From the NCBI GenBank assembly GCA_947650285.1, contig CANTFL010001372.1, positions 434,001 to 498,000 on the forward strand: DNA of 64,000 nt, given 5' to 3'. Made by a program: the position numbers and the translations under genes. The first letter of the stretch is position 1. Every line of letters begins with the position of its first letter. Below, piece after piece: positions 44,101 to 54,850 of the stretch. The notes below the pieces were generated by a model. The model saw nothing but the letters and a program-made list of their open reading frames with translations. It was not told the origin of the DNA and made no database searches. The DNA is from Hyaloperonospora brassicae. Lineage: Eukaryota > Oomycota > Peronosporomycetes > Peronosporales > Peronosporaceae.

Positions 44101-44467
44101 GGCACCATGTCGAAAATTCTGCAGGGCTTACCCTTGCTTCTAGCCAAAGCTTCGCCGCCAGCGGCTAAGCTGCTAAGTTCTCATCTACTAGAGATCCTTG
44201 CATCTTATCCGCACGTAATCTGTAATCAGGATCGTGTCGCAACTGGTGGAACGCTTTCACATGCTCTCCTTATCGTCCAGCATTAAGCAGACCCTTCACC
44301 AAGGCATTGCGCTATAAGAACTGATCAACAGTTTCGAATTTCGTCATTCACTGTGCCACTACATCGTGGTTGATGGTAAAGTGTAGCGTCTTGTGGGTGA
44401 CGGCCATGTCTGTCATCTCGCGGGTGACGCCCAAGGCTGCCTTCTCGTTAATTGCGTAGGGCGTAAG
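41182..44467. other. Unassigned 3.3 kb between two LTR copies
   Basis: No element boundary signals (PBS, PPT) adjoin the two LTRs, so this is probably not the interior of one element. Between 44160 and 43580 the - strand has protein-like but broken frames (SEEVAYLSAAEEEAKWEVIR, then FTEKQAIEVLAEN) of no recognised family. A + frame at 42553-43008 (151 codons from its first ATG) is basic and also unrecognised. I do not call a gene. Confidence 0.4.
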
Positions 44468-44939
44468 AATAGCGGATCTACACAGCTCCATAAGTCAGAG
44501 GAAGACTTAACTCTCCACGAGCAACTTTGGTTCAAAGAACCCGACTCAGAGAGTCAACAAACTCGGAGAACTTACGATCCGTGTTCGAGGGGGACCAAAG
44601 GATTCAATAGAATCACAGCACAGAGTGCTCAAGAGCAGCTAACTTTAAAGGCGATGCTAGATCTTACAATCAAGACGCCTCGTGAGGCACATGTCTTATA
44701 ATGATCAAAATGGGAACTGAGCTTTATTTCTAAGTATCTAAATGAACATCTCAGAACAATGTACTTAAACTACTCACTTATGTCCTTAATAAACCTATTA
44801 AATATCTCGTACTCAATGGTTGACAGACGTCAGGCTTCAACAATTGATACGGTGTTCTAGTATATAGATAAAGAAGATCACATTCTTTGTGTGCACCACA
44901 CCTAATGTTTACTACCAGTCGACCTGTAACTTCGTTACA
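44468..44939 (-). repeat. Solo LTR of the C family with target duplication
   Basis: A 472-bp LTR from AATAGCGG to CGTTACA, flanked on both sides by the perfect 5-bp repeat GTAAG (44463-44467 and 44940-44944). It is therefore a genuine insertion reduced to one LTR by recombination between the two LTRs. Several of its hairpin stems differ in sequence from other copies yet still pair. Confidence 0.9.
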
Positions 44940-45931
44940 GTAAGAATCTCGCTTATGCGTGCTTGTGGCAGCGAAAACCTTTCACTACTTCCATTGCGTG
45001 CCTTCCCCTGACTACAGAGGACTATTCAAGATTCATTCGCTCTTCCTGGTCCCCATCTTCGTCGTTGGCCACTTCCGCGACTGCATCTTGTGGCTTCATG
45101 CGTGATGGTCCAACGGTAGCGAACTTCACCCGAATAAGTGAAACAGCGGACACGTTTTGAGCAGCAACGGTTTTCCGCACTCCGATCGTGGTTGTTGAAT
45201 CTGTCGTTGTTTGCAAGAGGAGCACGTAGGTTGAGAGCATAGGCTTGTGTACACGCATGAATGGTCGTGTTCGATGGGCAGACGATACACTGCAAAGTGG
45301 ATGGTGGGGGTGTTGGATGGGTACACGGAAAATTGCAGAATGAACGAGGTAAGCCGCTAATTCGCGTACCGATCACAAAGTGTGGAATAATAGATGCGTC
45401 TTATATCCCTTGTTGGCAAGGTCCCCGTACCCTCCTCACACTGATCCAAGATTGGATGTTTGCGACGACGACTGAAGCAAGACCGGATCTACACTCCGGC
45501 TGCGGGTGTCATGTGTATGCTCAATGCTCTCGCGATATAAGCATGAGAAAGGTACCGAATGATTAGCTCCGTCCGTAGATCTCGACATACAAAGCTGGCT
45601 GAACTTCAATCAATGAACGGGCTGATCCAAATGTCAAATTGTGACGCACTGCATTAAAATAAGTGATCAATGATTTTCTTTGGGCACAATGTATATTTAT
45701 AGGTTCTTAGTTCACAAACTCCTGTTGCTAATTCAAGCCTACTAGATTCTCTTTGACTATACGCTCGTAAACGTCTTGTCGCGCATTACTCTTCGTCGAG
45801 TCGGACGTTTCTAACGCAGACCAAATGTTTCTAACAAACACCTAAACGCACCAAACATGGGGGACGTCACTGTCTGGCAGGCCATTGCTGGTGTGTCCTG
45901 GCACACAAGTACCCATAGGTTTTAACTTTTT

Positions 45932-46008
45932 CTCCAATCACTGGATATCGAACTAGAGGCCTCTCGTATGGTGATGCCACACCATACTAGTTGAGCTACT
46001 GGCTCTTG
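45932..46008 (-). repeat. tRNA-derived SINE-like head
   Basis: On the - strand TAGCTCAACTAG (45987-45998) resembles a Pol III box A and GTTCGATATCC (45943-45953) a box B, at tRNA-like spacing. Between them a perfect stem, GTATGGTG/CACCATAC, mimics the anticodon arm. The acceptor, D and T stems do not pair, so it is not a functional tRNA. tRNA-derived SINEs are known in Phytophthora; the body here would extend leftward. Confidence 0.4.
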
Positions 46009-47142
46009 TGCGAAACTTCATGCCGAGGCTTACATAAAACAACATCGATCAACTTGATAATTTACGGGAAAGACCGTTGACTTGCCCTAACTCCTATCCG
46101 CCGCCACATATCTCTGGGCTCACTATCTCTATACCAAATACAATATGTTTACATAGACTTAACATGGTGGGTGATGAGAGGGCCGCAAGTAAAAATAATG
46201 TATTAAGCACCCGAAAGCAACTCACATCAATAATTTTTGAAGCGCTCGAAGAGTTCATAAAAGAAAAAAATGCCAGCGCAGTGAACAGACTTCAGCATAA
46301 GGTGCGTTCACCAATACGTATGCGCAGACGTACGCAAGAATTATTTACAGATTCCTTTCCAGTTGTCGCAAGAAGACAGGTGTCTCATCGATGCACAAGT
46401 CCTTCTTCTTGATTCGCATAGCGCGACTGGCTCACAGAAGCAGGTGTGATCTCCTCCAAAAAGCACAGGCGCGCTTGAGTGGGTGCAGAACATCTACTTC
46501 TTATACATGAAGATGTGCAGGTACAATTGAAACTAGTTTCGACAGAAGCCGATGTGTTCCACGACAGTAACAACTCCCGGTCCGCAAGAATTCATCAGCA
46601 AGTACGTTTTCGTTAACTGGAAACTTGTTACTCGGTCGGCTGCTTCGCAAATTGTAAAGTTGTGATGGTGCAATGATACCGGCGAGAATGAACCGCTTGT
46701 GACAACGCCAGAATGGCATGTAGTGCGACCGAAACTGGAAGAACTTCCGCAGTGCCACACTGACTTTGCGCTGTCGATAACGAATCAGTCCCGCATCAGG
46801 ATGTGAAGCAATTTACACATTACGCATGTACCTTGTAATCGCGTCCGGAATATGGTACATGCAGACGTCATTTCTTCCGGACGCGAACTTATTGTTCATC
46901 CAGAGCGCATGACAATTCAGGCTACGAGCAAAAAAATATTTCTCACAGCTTCTGAATTAATGAGTAGTGGCACATCGGCGTAGTATGGTCACTGCAGCAG
47001 TAAGAGTCGTCCCGCATGATGCGTATTTTATAAAAATCAAGACTCAGCATCGATAAGTTGATACAGTACGCATGCCCTGTACGCATGATACTATTTAGAA
47101 AGTATATCTACTGCATTAAGGCTGAACAAACGATACTCAAGT
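46009..47142. other. Unassigned sequence
   Basis: Short frames on both strands (for example 46077-46412 on +, beginning around MVGDERAASK) with no recognisable domain. 45000-45570 is similar: fragments only. Confidence 0.4.
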
Positions 47143-47676
47143 TTTAGCGGAGCTACACAGCTCCTCAAGTCAGAGGAAGACATAACGCTCAATGAGCAAC
47201 TTTGTTCTACGAACTTGACTCAAAGTGTCAACAGCTCCGAGAGCTAAGGTTTGGTTCAAACAACCCGACTCAAAGAGTCAACAATCTCAAAGAGCTTACG
47301 GTCCCTATTCCACGGGGACCAAGAGATTCAAAGAATCAATCGCACTAAGTGCACAAGGAGTAGCTGCCTTAGCAAGGCATTGCTACTTCTTTATCGATCG
47401 CAAGACGCCTCAAAGAGTCACGTGTCTTTTGTTGATCAAAATGGGAATTGAATTTTTATTTCTTCTTTTAACCTAAAAGAACACCGTAGAACAAAGTATA
47501 TAACCTACTCGCTAATATCATAAATAAACCTATTGAAAGATCTCGTAATCAATTGTTGACAGACATCAGTCTTCAACAATTGATACTTGTGTTTTGATAT
47601 TGCTTTAAAGGGGATCCCATCCCTTGTGTGCACCACACCTATTGTCGACTACCAGTCGACGTGAAATCCCGTTACA
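47143..47676 (-). repeat. 3' LTR of element C (534 bp) with serial hairpins
   Basis: On the - strand it starts TGTAACGGG. Short perfect inverted repeats follow one another: 47149-47164, 47267-47279, 47300-47320, 47325-47337, 47342-47352, 47360-47386, 47550-47582 (10-bp stem), 47611-47623, 47626-47638 and 47644-47660 (7-bp stem), most with loops of 1 to 9 nt. A PPT adjoins at 47677. Confidence 0.92.
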
Positions 47677-47692
47677 CCCTCCCCCACCAGAC
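47677..47692 (-). promoter_or_regulatory. Polypurine tract of element C
   Basis: On the - strand CTGGTGGGGGAGGG immediately precedes the TGTAACGGG start of the 3' LTR, the expected primer for plus-strand synthesis. Confidence 0.75.
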
Positions 47693-47727
47693 TGACGTTC
47701 CCACAAAACGTCATCCGAATTCTTTCT

Positions 47728-49137
47728 TTGAAGAGGATGGTGTGTGTGCGCTTCAACCTTAATGTTGGCAAAACACAAAACGTCATGGCATCGCCAACCC
47801 ATGAGTCCTCGACTCTCTCGTCTTACCTCGGCATCGATGTGGATGTGGATTATGGTAGCGATACCGATATCCATGGTGACGAGAGGACAATGTCCGAATC
47901 ACCAGTGCAAGAGGCAGCGCCTCATATTGCACCAAACTCATTTGCAGAGCGTGGCGAAGCCAACGCGCCATCGTCGCCGCATCAAAAACTTATCGTGGGC
48001 GATGCGATCATCACTAATCCGCTCGATGAGCAACAACAATTGGCTATCTAAAGAGAGGAGAGCGCTCAGCGCCGTATGCAGCTTGCTGCAACCCTTGAGG
48101 GTCGTCGTGGCTATCTGTTCACCCCACTCAGTGTGGAAGATCGTGTACGCCAAACGACAGGTCTTTGTTTGGCAACGTGAGCCATTGGCGCTGAGCCAAC
48201 ATCTTCTGATGAGGTGGCGAGTCGACAGGCACAATGTGAGAGGTACCTGCAACCCCACTTGACGATTTAAAGTCAATACAAGCTGCGACTTGACACGCAA
48301 GCACGGGGTGCACCGGTTCCACCGATGAAAGGTATACCCATCCTCTTATTCGCAGACGAATCTCAGGAGGAAGAAGACAACGCTTTTGTTCTCTGGGTGC
48401 ACCGGAAGCGACACCTTAGCAGCGTGTTAGATCTCAGAGCAAGTGCCGATGTGGCAGATGTTCGTCTAGAACGAAAGCTTCGGTATGATTACGCCAAGCC
48501 TAAGGCCAGAGGCCAGTTGTGAACTCGCACACGCTATACACCGGCTGAGCCGATTGATGTGGGTGTTGGTCAAGCGGTACCCAACTACCCACCTGCCTCC
48601 ACCACTATTGGTGAGAAGCGCTCTCGGTCGAGGGATGACCCCTGCCGCGGTGTTCAAAAACATCGACGGCGCATGGGCAATCCCACCGCAGGGGTGTCTC
48701 AAACTCCCACGACTTCTCCGACTCCGGGTACCCTCGCCACTTCACCAGATACTGGTATTGACCCTGACGACGACGTCGTTTCAGGAGTCGCTCCACATGG
48801 AACTGGCGGTTCCCTTGCTCATCGAGCAGCGTCGGTGGTGGTCGGTATACCGAAGGAGGAGCATGAGAAGGTGCTCCGTGAGCTGAGTGGCCTCCGAAAG
48901 ACATTGGGTAAGACCAAGAGTGCGCTCGACGCGATGCAAGCCCGTGTTCAAGCATTGGAGTTGGCCTTAGCCCGTGTGGATGGTCAGCTTGACCTCCTGG
49001 TTCGGATGCAACAGCCGACGGCAGGGCCCTATTACCCGGCGCAAGCGCCTCCTAGTTCTCATGGGACGGGTCCCAATACGGCTAAAGTAAGCCAACGTAA
49101 ACCGCTGGGTGCATGCGCAGTTTGCGCGGAAGGTTGA
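47728..49137 (+). pseudogene. Antisense reading frame at the 3' end of element C
   Basis: On the strand opposite to gag-pol one frame runs for 470 codons with only four stops (48049, 48178, 48268, 48520) and no shift. The first part is Asp/Ser/Pro-rich (DVDVDYGSDTD). The middle has RRMQLAATLEGRRGYLF and ERKLRYDYAKPKARGQL. 48559-48830 is basic then Ser/Thr/Pro-rich. 48850-49010 is a heptad-like helix (EEHEKVLRELSGLRK through ARVQALELALARVDGQLDLL), followed by a Pro/Tyr-rich tail. It overlaps the chromodomain and the preceding linker in antisense. No known domain is recognised. The long frame with few stops beyond the overlap region argues against a simple shadow. Confidence 0.5.
48605..48955 (-). 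pseudogene. pol: Chromodomain segment of Pol, element C
   Basis: A 116-codon frame whose second half is a chromodomain: FHVERLLKRRRRQGQYQYLVKWRGYPESEKSWE (residues about 53-86), with the WRGYPE and following Trp positions of the aromatic cage. The preceding Pro/Ser/His-rich linker joins it to the integrase C-terminus but is separated by a shift. It would direct integration through histone binding. Confidence 0.8.
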
Positions 49138-49760
49138 GCGTGTACGCCAATCCTTTCTTAGCAATGACCGTGAATGGTCCATGAAGCGCGGGCGCAACTT
49201 TGTCTTGAAGACAGCAGACACTACATTTGTAGGTAGGTTTTTAGTATTGAGTAGAACTTGGTCTCCGACCTCATAACGTTCAATACAACCTCTGCCTTTA
49301 GCATCAGCTTGTTCCTTCTTCTTGTCTTGGCTATCAGCCAGTGCGTCACGCACATGTCGTAAGACATTCAATCGCGTTGCGAGAAAATCGCTTACCTGTT
49401 TTTGAACAGTAGAAGGGCTGATATCAGCAAGCCGATCGGCAACTCCTCCCCCACCAAGCCCTGAACCACGCAGTGGTAGCGTTAACGGAACGCGAGGGTG
49501 TGTGAGACCGTTCACGTAGAACGGAGTAATACCCGTAGAGGCGTGAGAAGCGTTACTTAACGCAAACTCAACAACAGTAGGCATCGAATCCAACGTTTTG
49601 GTGTATTAGCGCAAACACTGCGTAATATGTCACAGATAACGCGATTGACTCGCTCGGTTTGACCATAGGTCTGCGGGTGATCTGCTGTGGACATGTATGA
49701 ACGTGTGCCGAGCACCTTGAAGATGGACTTCCAAAACTTCCCAGTGGAGCGAGGATCTCT
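48967..49760 (-). pseudogene. pol: Integrase core end and C-terminal region, element C
   Basis: After a TAA at 49761-49763 in the SDRDPR block, the frame continues through HPQTYGQTERVNR, which carries the last catalytic Glu, and then through EFALSNASHASTGITPFYVNG (208-codon frame from 49593). A frameshift near 49160 disrupts the end (GPFTVIAKKGLAYTLNLPRK in another frame), with further stops before the chromodomain. Confidence 0.75.
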
Positions 49761-50969
49761 TTAAGAGACAATTGCCAACGGCAAACCGTGTTGTCGAAAC
49801 ACTCGATCGATAAACAGCGTAGCTGTACCTTCACCATCAATGGTATCTGTCACAGCCGCCAAGTGAGCCATCTTGCTCGAACGGTCGACAAAGACCACAA
49901 TGCCCGTATTGCCTTGCACATCTTTCGGCAGACCGAACATGAAATCCATGCTGATGGACTCTCGACACCCCTTGGTTAGAGACAAACTAGCGAGCGGCGC
50001 AGCCGCATGAGCTGAGGGTTTCACCCGTTGACACGTTCCGCACGTACGCACGTATGCGCTTACCCATTTGTAAAGTTTGGGCCACCAATAATATTGGCTC
50101 ACAGAGCTATATGTCTTCTCTCGACCAAGATGACCGCTCACCGCAGTATCATGCGCCTCATAGAGGATGCGATACTTCAATTCCTCATCGTGAGGGACAA
50201 CGATACGTAGAGTATCCTCCACATCCGTGCTATAGCACAACAGGCCTTGATCGATGTAATATCGATGTAACCTCACATGTAATCGTGCCGACAATTCTAT
50301 GTCGGAGTCGTTAAACTTCTCGCTCGGTAGAGCACGTAGCAGAGCTACACAGTGTTCATCCTTGTCATATGCCGTACGGAATAGGTCAGTGACCGACGAC
50401 GACAGAGTCGTAACATGAGCAAGCTCATAGTCAGGCCTGCGTGACAGCGCATCAGCCAAAGCATTCTGCTTGCCCGGCTTATACTTCACCTCGAAGTTGT
50501 ATTCAGCAAAGAATGAGAGCCGACGAGCCATTCTCTGAGAGAGGTGTGGCGACTGGGTCGCAGTGCGTAGTGACGCATGATCTGTATAGATCACAAAAGG
50601 CTTAGATCCCAGAAGATGAACTCTGAATTTGACGAGAGTATACTTCATTGCAAGTAGCTCTTTGTCATCAACAGGATAGTTCTTTTCTGCAGCCTTCAGA
50701 TGGCGAGACTCAAACGCAATAACGCGCTCTCGTCCATCAGAATCTGTTTGTAACTGAGCACTGCCGATGGCGAAGTCAGATGCGTCACAGATGACACTGA
50801 AAGGTCGATCAGGATCAGGCAAAGACAAGATTGGCGCATGAAGGAGACTTTCGTTTACTGCTTGAAAAGCATCATGTTCGGTGCTAGTCCAGCACCATTC
50901 CACATCCGTTTTAAGGAGATTGAATAATGGTCGAGCCATATCTGCGTAACTCGCACTGTACTTGTGCAA
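49761..50969 (-). CDS. pol: RNase H and integrase N-terminal/core segment of Pol, element C
   Basis: An uninterrupted 402-codon frame. Residues 1-180 are RNase H of the Gypsy type: CDASDFAIG (Asp62), FESRHLKAAEKNYPVDDKELLA (Glu) and IYTDHASLRT (Asp). Residues 280-330 contain the integrase zinc finger (HDTAVSGHLG, then CGTCQRV). From about 340 comes the core with MDFMFGLPKD (first catalytic Asp) and VVFVDRSSKMAHL. It ends at a TAA inside the SDRDPR motif that holds the second Asp, so the product is truncated. The start at 50969 is internal to the original polyprotein. Confidence 0.83.
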   Translation of the reverse strand: MHKYSASYADMARPLFNLLKTDVEWCWTSTEHDAFQAVNESLLHAPILSLPDPDRPFSVICDASDFAIGSAQLQTDSDGRERVIAFESRHLKAAEKNYPVDDKELLAMKYTLVKFRVHLLGSKPFVIYTDHASLRTATQSPHLSQRMARRLSFFAEYNFEVKYKPGKQNALADALSRRPDYELAHVTTLSSSVTDLFRTAYDKDEHCVALLRALPSEKFNDSDIELSARLHVRLHRYYIDQGLLCYSTDVEDTLRIVVPHDEELKYRILYEAHDTAVSGHLGREKTYSSVSQYYWWPKLYKWVSAYVRTCGTCQRVKPSAHAAAPLASLSLTKGCRESISMDFMFGLPKDVQGNTGIVVFVDRSSKMAHLAAVTDTIDGEGTATLFIDRVFRQHGLPLAIVS

Positions 50970-51089
50970 GTAATTGGAAAGGCCAAGCCACTTACGTAAT
51001 TCCTTTTGGTTCTTTGGAACCGGCCAATCAACTATGGCTTTTACCTTAGATAAATCCGCTCGAAGGTATCGCTTACCAATAAAGCACCC

Positions 51090-51708
51090 TTAAAAGGGAA
51101 TCACTGCTGCCCCACAGATGGACTTAGACGCCTTGGCGTACAGTTTATTCGTGTGCATTTACTCGAGCACCGCTTGTAAATGGTCGATGTAAATTATCCA
51201 CATCTGACCGACCGTTCATAGCACGACTATGGACAAAGATGTCATCCAAGTATGTCTGTGCATAACCTCTGTGAGGTCTAAACAATTGTGTCACAAGACG
51301 GTTGAATGTAGCCGGGGCATTTGATAACCCTTGCGGCATAACAAGCCACTCCCAGAGCATACCGCTTGGAGTGCTGACCGCTGTCAGCGGAATATCGCTT
51401 TCTCGCATGAGAAGCTGGTAATAACCATCGACTAAGTCGAGCGCAATGTACATTGCGCATCTCACCATATTGTTCTGAAGAACATCCTTCCTCGGAATTG
51501 GTGTCTGAGCCGGGATGGTGGCCGCATTAAGCTTGTTGTAAGCATGAACAATGCGCCACTTCCCATTGGGCTTTTATACACAGAAGGTCGGTGTGGAATG
51601 GGGAGATTTGCTCTCACGTACCATTCCTGCCGCGTGCTTTGCACGAAAGAGGTCGTCAATGACGTCACACTGCTCCTTCGGTAAAGGTTACTGCCGTGTT
51701 ACGCAGTA
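51090..51708 (-). pseudogene. pol: Reverse transcriptase pseudogene, element C
   Basis: RT motifs in order: KPNGKWRIVHAYNKLN, then in 51468-51145 LDLVDGYYQLLM (first Asp), MPQGLSNAPATF and the catalytic YLDD at 51241-51252. Stops occur just after VTRQ (51688), near 51576 and at 51145, where a shift also cuts into the region before the LGKRYLRADL block. Confidence 0.8.
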
Positions 51709-53103
51709 TTTAGTTCCAGGAACCAAGTCAATTTCATGACGTACACCTCTATCGGGAGGTAGGACGGACGGTGGGTTTTGACACACCACGTCCTGAAACT
51801 CCTTTACCAAAGGATAGAAAGGATCAATAGAATCCTTAATGATCGAAGATCCCCTACGGGCATCCAATGCCGCCTTTGGGGCTTCAAGGACAGACTCGTC
51901 CAATAACGAGGATGAGTTCAACTCATTATCCGGCTGAATAACCACTAACTCGGATAATTCTCCTGCCTGTAAGGCTTGGCATAATTCGCCGTCAGACATT
52001 TCTTCTAGTTCAAAGAGAGTACACAAGGGTGGAAGAGTTTCAAGACTAATGTTGCCATCAATCTGGCCAGTCAACCCATTGACAAGTGTATATAGTGTAT
52101 TATTACTATTATCACTTCGTGACTTCTTAGAAGTCGGGCGCTTAGCAGTTGCCACTCTACGCTGAGATTGTTTCCTCAAAGAAACCTTTCGCCTAGTAGA
52201 CGCCGGGACAGCAGGGTCCCCGTGGTTTCTATTCATTTTAGCACGCTCTATACGAGAGCTCATGTCTTGAACGACATCTGTTGAAGTGTTACGTAACTCG
52301 AACACTTCACCCAGTGGGTTTACACGTACCACTTCACGTACAGCATTCGGGCCTAGCCCTAAACACTCTGGCTTCTCGCCAACAATGTCATTACCGACAT
52401 TCAGTGAGGTGCCACCTCGGCCGGCCTTACTCGGTGGGATTTTACGTGCCACCCCACTCACATCAGAGGAATTACATTCTTGATGCCTCGGCCCTAGGCC
52501 AACCATGCCTGAAGCATGCAGTGACTCAGTATCACAACGAGTATCACTCAACGGAGTATAACTCCTCTCACATACGGTGAAAGAGCTCCGCTCAATATTA
52601 ATCTCATTGACATAGGAGTTAGATAACTCTGACATACCAATGTCCAGCACATTGACATCTTCCGTCAATGGCTCGCGCGAATAGGGCTTTTGTTGCCTAG
52701 CAAATGTGGGTTCATGACTCTCCAAAACTTCGCTAGAAACATTGCGCGTGGCGCCTAAGATCTTAGACCTCCAATAACTCCATGGATCATGGCGTTCAAG
52801 CCAAGCCATACCCAGGATGAGATGGTATCTCGAATCCAAATCGAGGACAAGACAGCGTTCAATGCTGTCAAAATCCAAAAATTTCACACCTAATTTCAAC
52901 GGAACTTTAGGCACCGTGACGCGACTACCAGTCTTTGAACGAACTGTGATTGAATTACCCTCATGCGCTTTGAGCGCTTCAGCGTATGGCTGACTTCCCT
53001 CAAGGAAACGACGTCGATCATAATTGAATGATGCTCCGGAGTCGATAAGGATCGACCAATGCTTCTCAAAGCTTTTAACTATCGCATCGGCGACTAACCA
53101 GCC
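51688..53103 (-). pseudogene. pro: Protease and protease-RT spacer, element C
   Basis: The frame is open from about 53103. VADAIVKSFEKHW is followed by the retropepsin motif LIDSGASFN (53040-53016). Then come KVPLKLGVKFLDF and LILGMAWLERHDPW, the second conserved protease block. About 250 residues of Ser/Glu/Arg-rich spacer follow (with RKVSLRKQSQRRVATAKRPTSKK) before VPGTKYCVTRQ, the start of RT, and the stop at 51688. This stretch contains no stop and is the best-preserved part of C besides RNase H/integrase. Confidence 0.75.
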
Positions 53104-53109
53104 AGACTT

Positions 53110-54258
53110 TTATCCACGCTCTGTGCTGGTGGGCACATAGCTCGGTGGGGCTAAGCCCTGTTTCACTCTACCTCGTAGAGAAGCAACAGAGCTCAGTTCT
53201 ACCCCAGTAGGGTACCCCGCACCTACTGGTTGTCGACGTTTACCCGTTTCGTACCAGGTTTCTGGTTGTGGCTGGGGTTTCGACCCATAGGAGTCGGTTG
53301 TTGCCAACGCAAAGGGCAAGTGGGACACAAGTGTTAAGTGCTTCCGCACATATAACAGCGTCTCACTTCCTGTCGTTGCTCTGCAACATGAAGCTCCGCT
53401 TCACCTTCATCTTCATCATGGCTGAGATCCATCGGTTCTGGCTTACAGAAAGCCGCAGTGCTCGCAGAGGTCGCCCTCGCAAAGCTTGGGTTGTACCCAT
53501 TCCAACCAAGTCTGGCCGGCTTGAAGTTGTGCTCAGCATTTCGAGCGATGCTAACAGTCTCCTCAAAAGTAGAGGGATGGACCCGAAACACCTCGGTCCT
53601 ATCAACGCCATTACGAAGACCTTCCATGGAGACAGTCACATAGACAGTCTCAGGGAGAGGGTCAGACTGCATAGCAGCCATCAGAGTTCTTAACTCCCGG
53701 ACGTAGTCCGTTAACTCATTCTTACCCTGAAGGGTAGACAAGAAGCGTGAGCGCACGCGAATAACCTTGGTTAGGCGGCGAGAAATCCCGCAATAGATCT
53801 AACTCGAGCGATTCCCATGAAGGAAATGCCAAGTCGACCGACGTGCCACACGTCAGAGCCCAATCTCTCGCTCATCCATCGAGCTTGGAGATGGCCAGCG
53901 AGACTCGCTGATGCACGATTGAGATCAAGCCAGACCTCATGGCCATCTCAATCTCACGGATCCAGAGGGTCAGGTTTTCCCCCTCCTTCCCGGAGTAATG
54001 TTTAACGTCCACCCGAAGGGGACGAGGCTTAGCCTCTTCAGTTGGCATCGCCACGTAGCGTGTTGGCATAGCCGACGCTACTTGGTTTTGAAACAGCCCT
54101 AAAAGGGCCGTTTCATACTGCATGAAGGCCTCGACTCGTGCATTGAGCACATCGGGACCTTGTGCAGCTAGAAACTCCACATACTCAGGGCCTACGGCCG
54201 CGGTCATCTTCTCAAGCGCAAATTTTTGAGCCTCAGAGAGGGGTGTGGATTGCTCCAT
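53110..54258 (-). pseudogene. gag: Gag pseudogene, element C
   Basis: ATG at 54258 (MEQSTPLSEAQ) fits a true start about 60 bp after the LTR. Residues 1-128 end at a TGA (53872) in an otherwise continuous Gag core (LWIREIEMAMRSGLIS, then ARDWALTCGTSVD). A 1-bp insertion near 53765 shifts the frame to 53756-53334 (FLSTLQGKNELTDYVRELR, then EVFRVHPSTFEE). A zinc knuckle CYMCGST-stop-H..C near 53360-53315 has a TAA in place of one of the four variable residues before the His. A last frame, 53349-53110, is the linker to protease. Confidence 0.8.
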
Positions 54259-54297
54259 CCTCGCCGAGGATCAGTCGTTACCGCCTCAGGCGTAGAT

Positions 54298-54315
54298 TGA
54301 CAACAAGTGCTTCCA
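54298..54315 (-). promoter_or_regulatory. Candidate primer binding site of element C
   Basis: On the - strand TGGAAGCACTTGTTG follows the LTR end by two bases. The TGG would pair with the CCA end of a tRNA. The tRNA was not identified. Confidence 0.55.
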
Positions 54316-54317
54316 AG

Positions 54318-54850
54318 AGTAGCGGAGCTACACAGCTCCTTAATTCAGAGGAAGACTTAACGCTCAATGAGCAACTTTAATCTACGAACTTGACTCAAAG
54401 TGTCAACAGCTCCGAGAGCTAAGGTTTGGTTCAAACAACCCGACTCAAAGAGTCAACAATCTCAAAGAGCTTACGGTCCCTATTCCACGGGGACCAAGCG
54501 ATTCAAAGAATCAATCGCACTAAGTGCACAAGTAGTAGCTGCCTTAGCAAGGCATTGCTACTTCCTTATCGATCGCAAGACGCCTCAAAGAGTCACGTGT
54601 CTTTTGTTGATCAAATGGGAACTGAATTTTTATTTCTTCTCTTAACCTAAAAGAACACCGTAGAACAAAGTATATAACCTACTCGCTAATATCATAAATA
54701 AACCTATTGAAAGATCTCGTAATCAATTGTTGACAGACATCAGTCTTCAACAATTGATACTTGTGTTTTGATATTGCTTTAAAGGGGATCCCATCCCTTG
54801 TGTGTACCACACCTATTGTCGACTACCAATCGACGTGTAACCCCGTTAAA
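54318..54850 (-). repeat. 5' LTR of element C (533 bp) with serial hairpins
   Basis: Nearly identical to 47143-47676, with the same series of short palindromes. Its distal end reads AGTAGCGG where an intact LTR would show TGTAGCGG on the + strand, and its proximal end GTTAAA instead of GTTACA. Confidence 0.92.

Larger units (their letters stand above)
47143..54850 (-). mobile_element. Ty3/Gypsy chromodomain retrotransposon C, structurally complete
   Basis: A 7.7-kb element on the - strand: 5' LTR 54318-54850, PBS, gag, protease, RT, RNase H, integrase, chromodomain, an antisense frame, PPT and 3' LTR 47143-47676. The two LTRs (533 and 534 bp) are nearly identical, so insertion was fairly recent. 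The flanks CAAGT (47138-47142) and CAAGG (54851-54855) agree at four of five positions and are the likely target duplication. Scattered stops and frameshifts in gag, RT and integrase make it non-autonomous. Confidence 0.9.

Noticed and set aside
40690..44939. A complete element bounded by the LTR copies at 40690 and 44468
   Set aside because: No PBS or PPT adjoins these LTRs, and the right one has its own perfect target duplication, so it is a solo LTR.
45932..46008. A functional tRNA gene
   Set aside because: Box A and B are present but acceptor, D and T stems cannot form and the anticodon loop has the wrong size.
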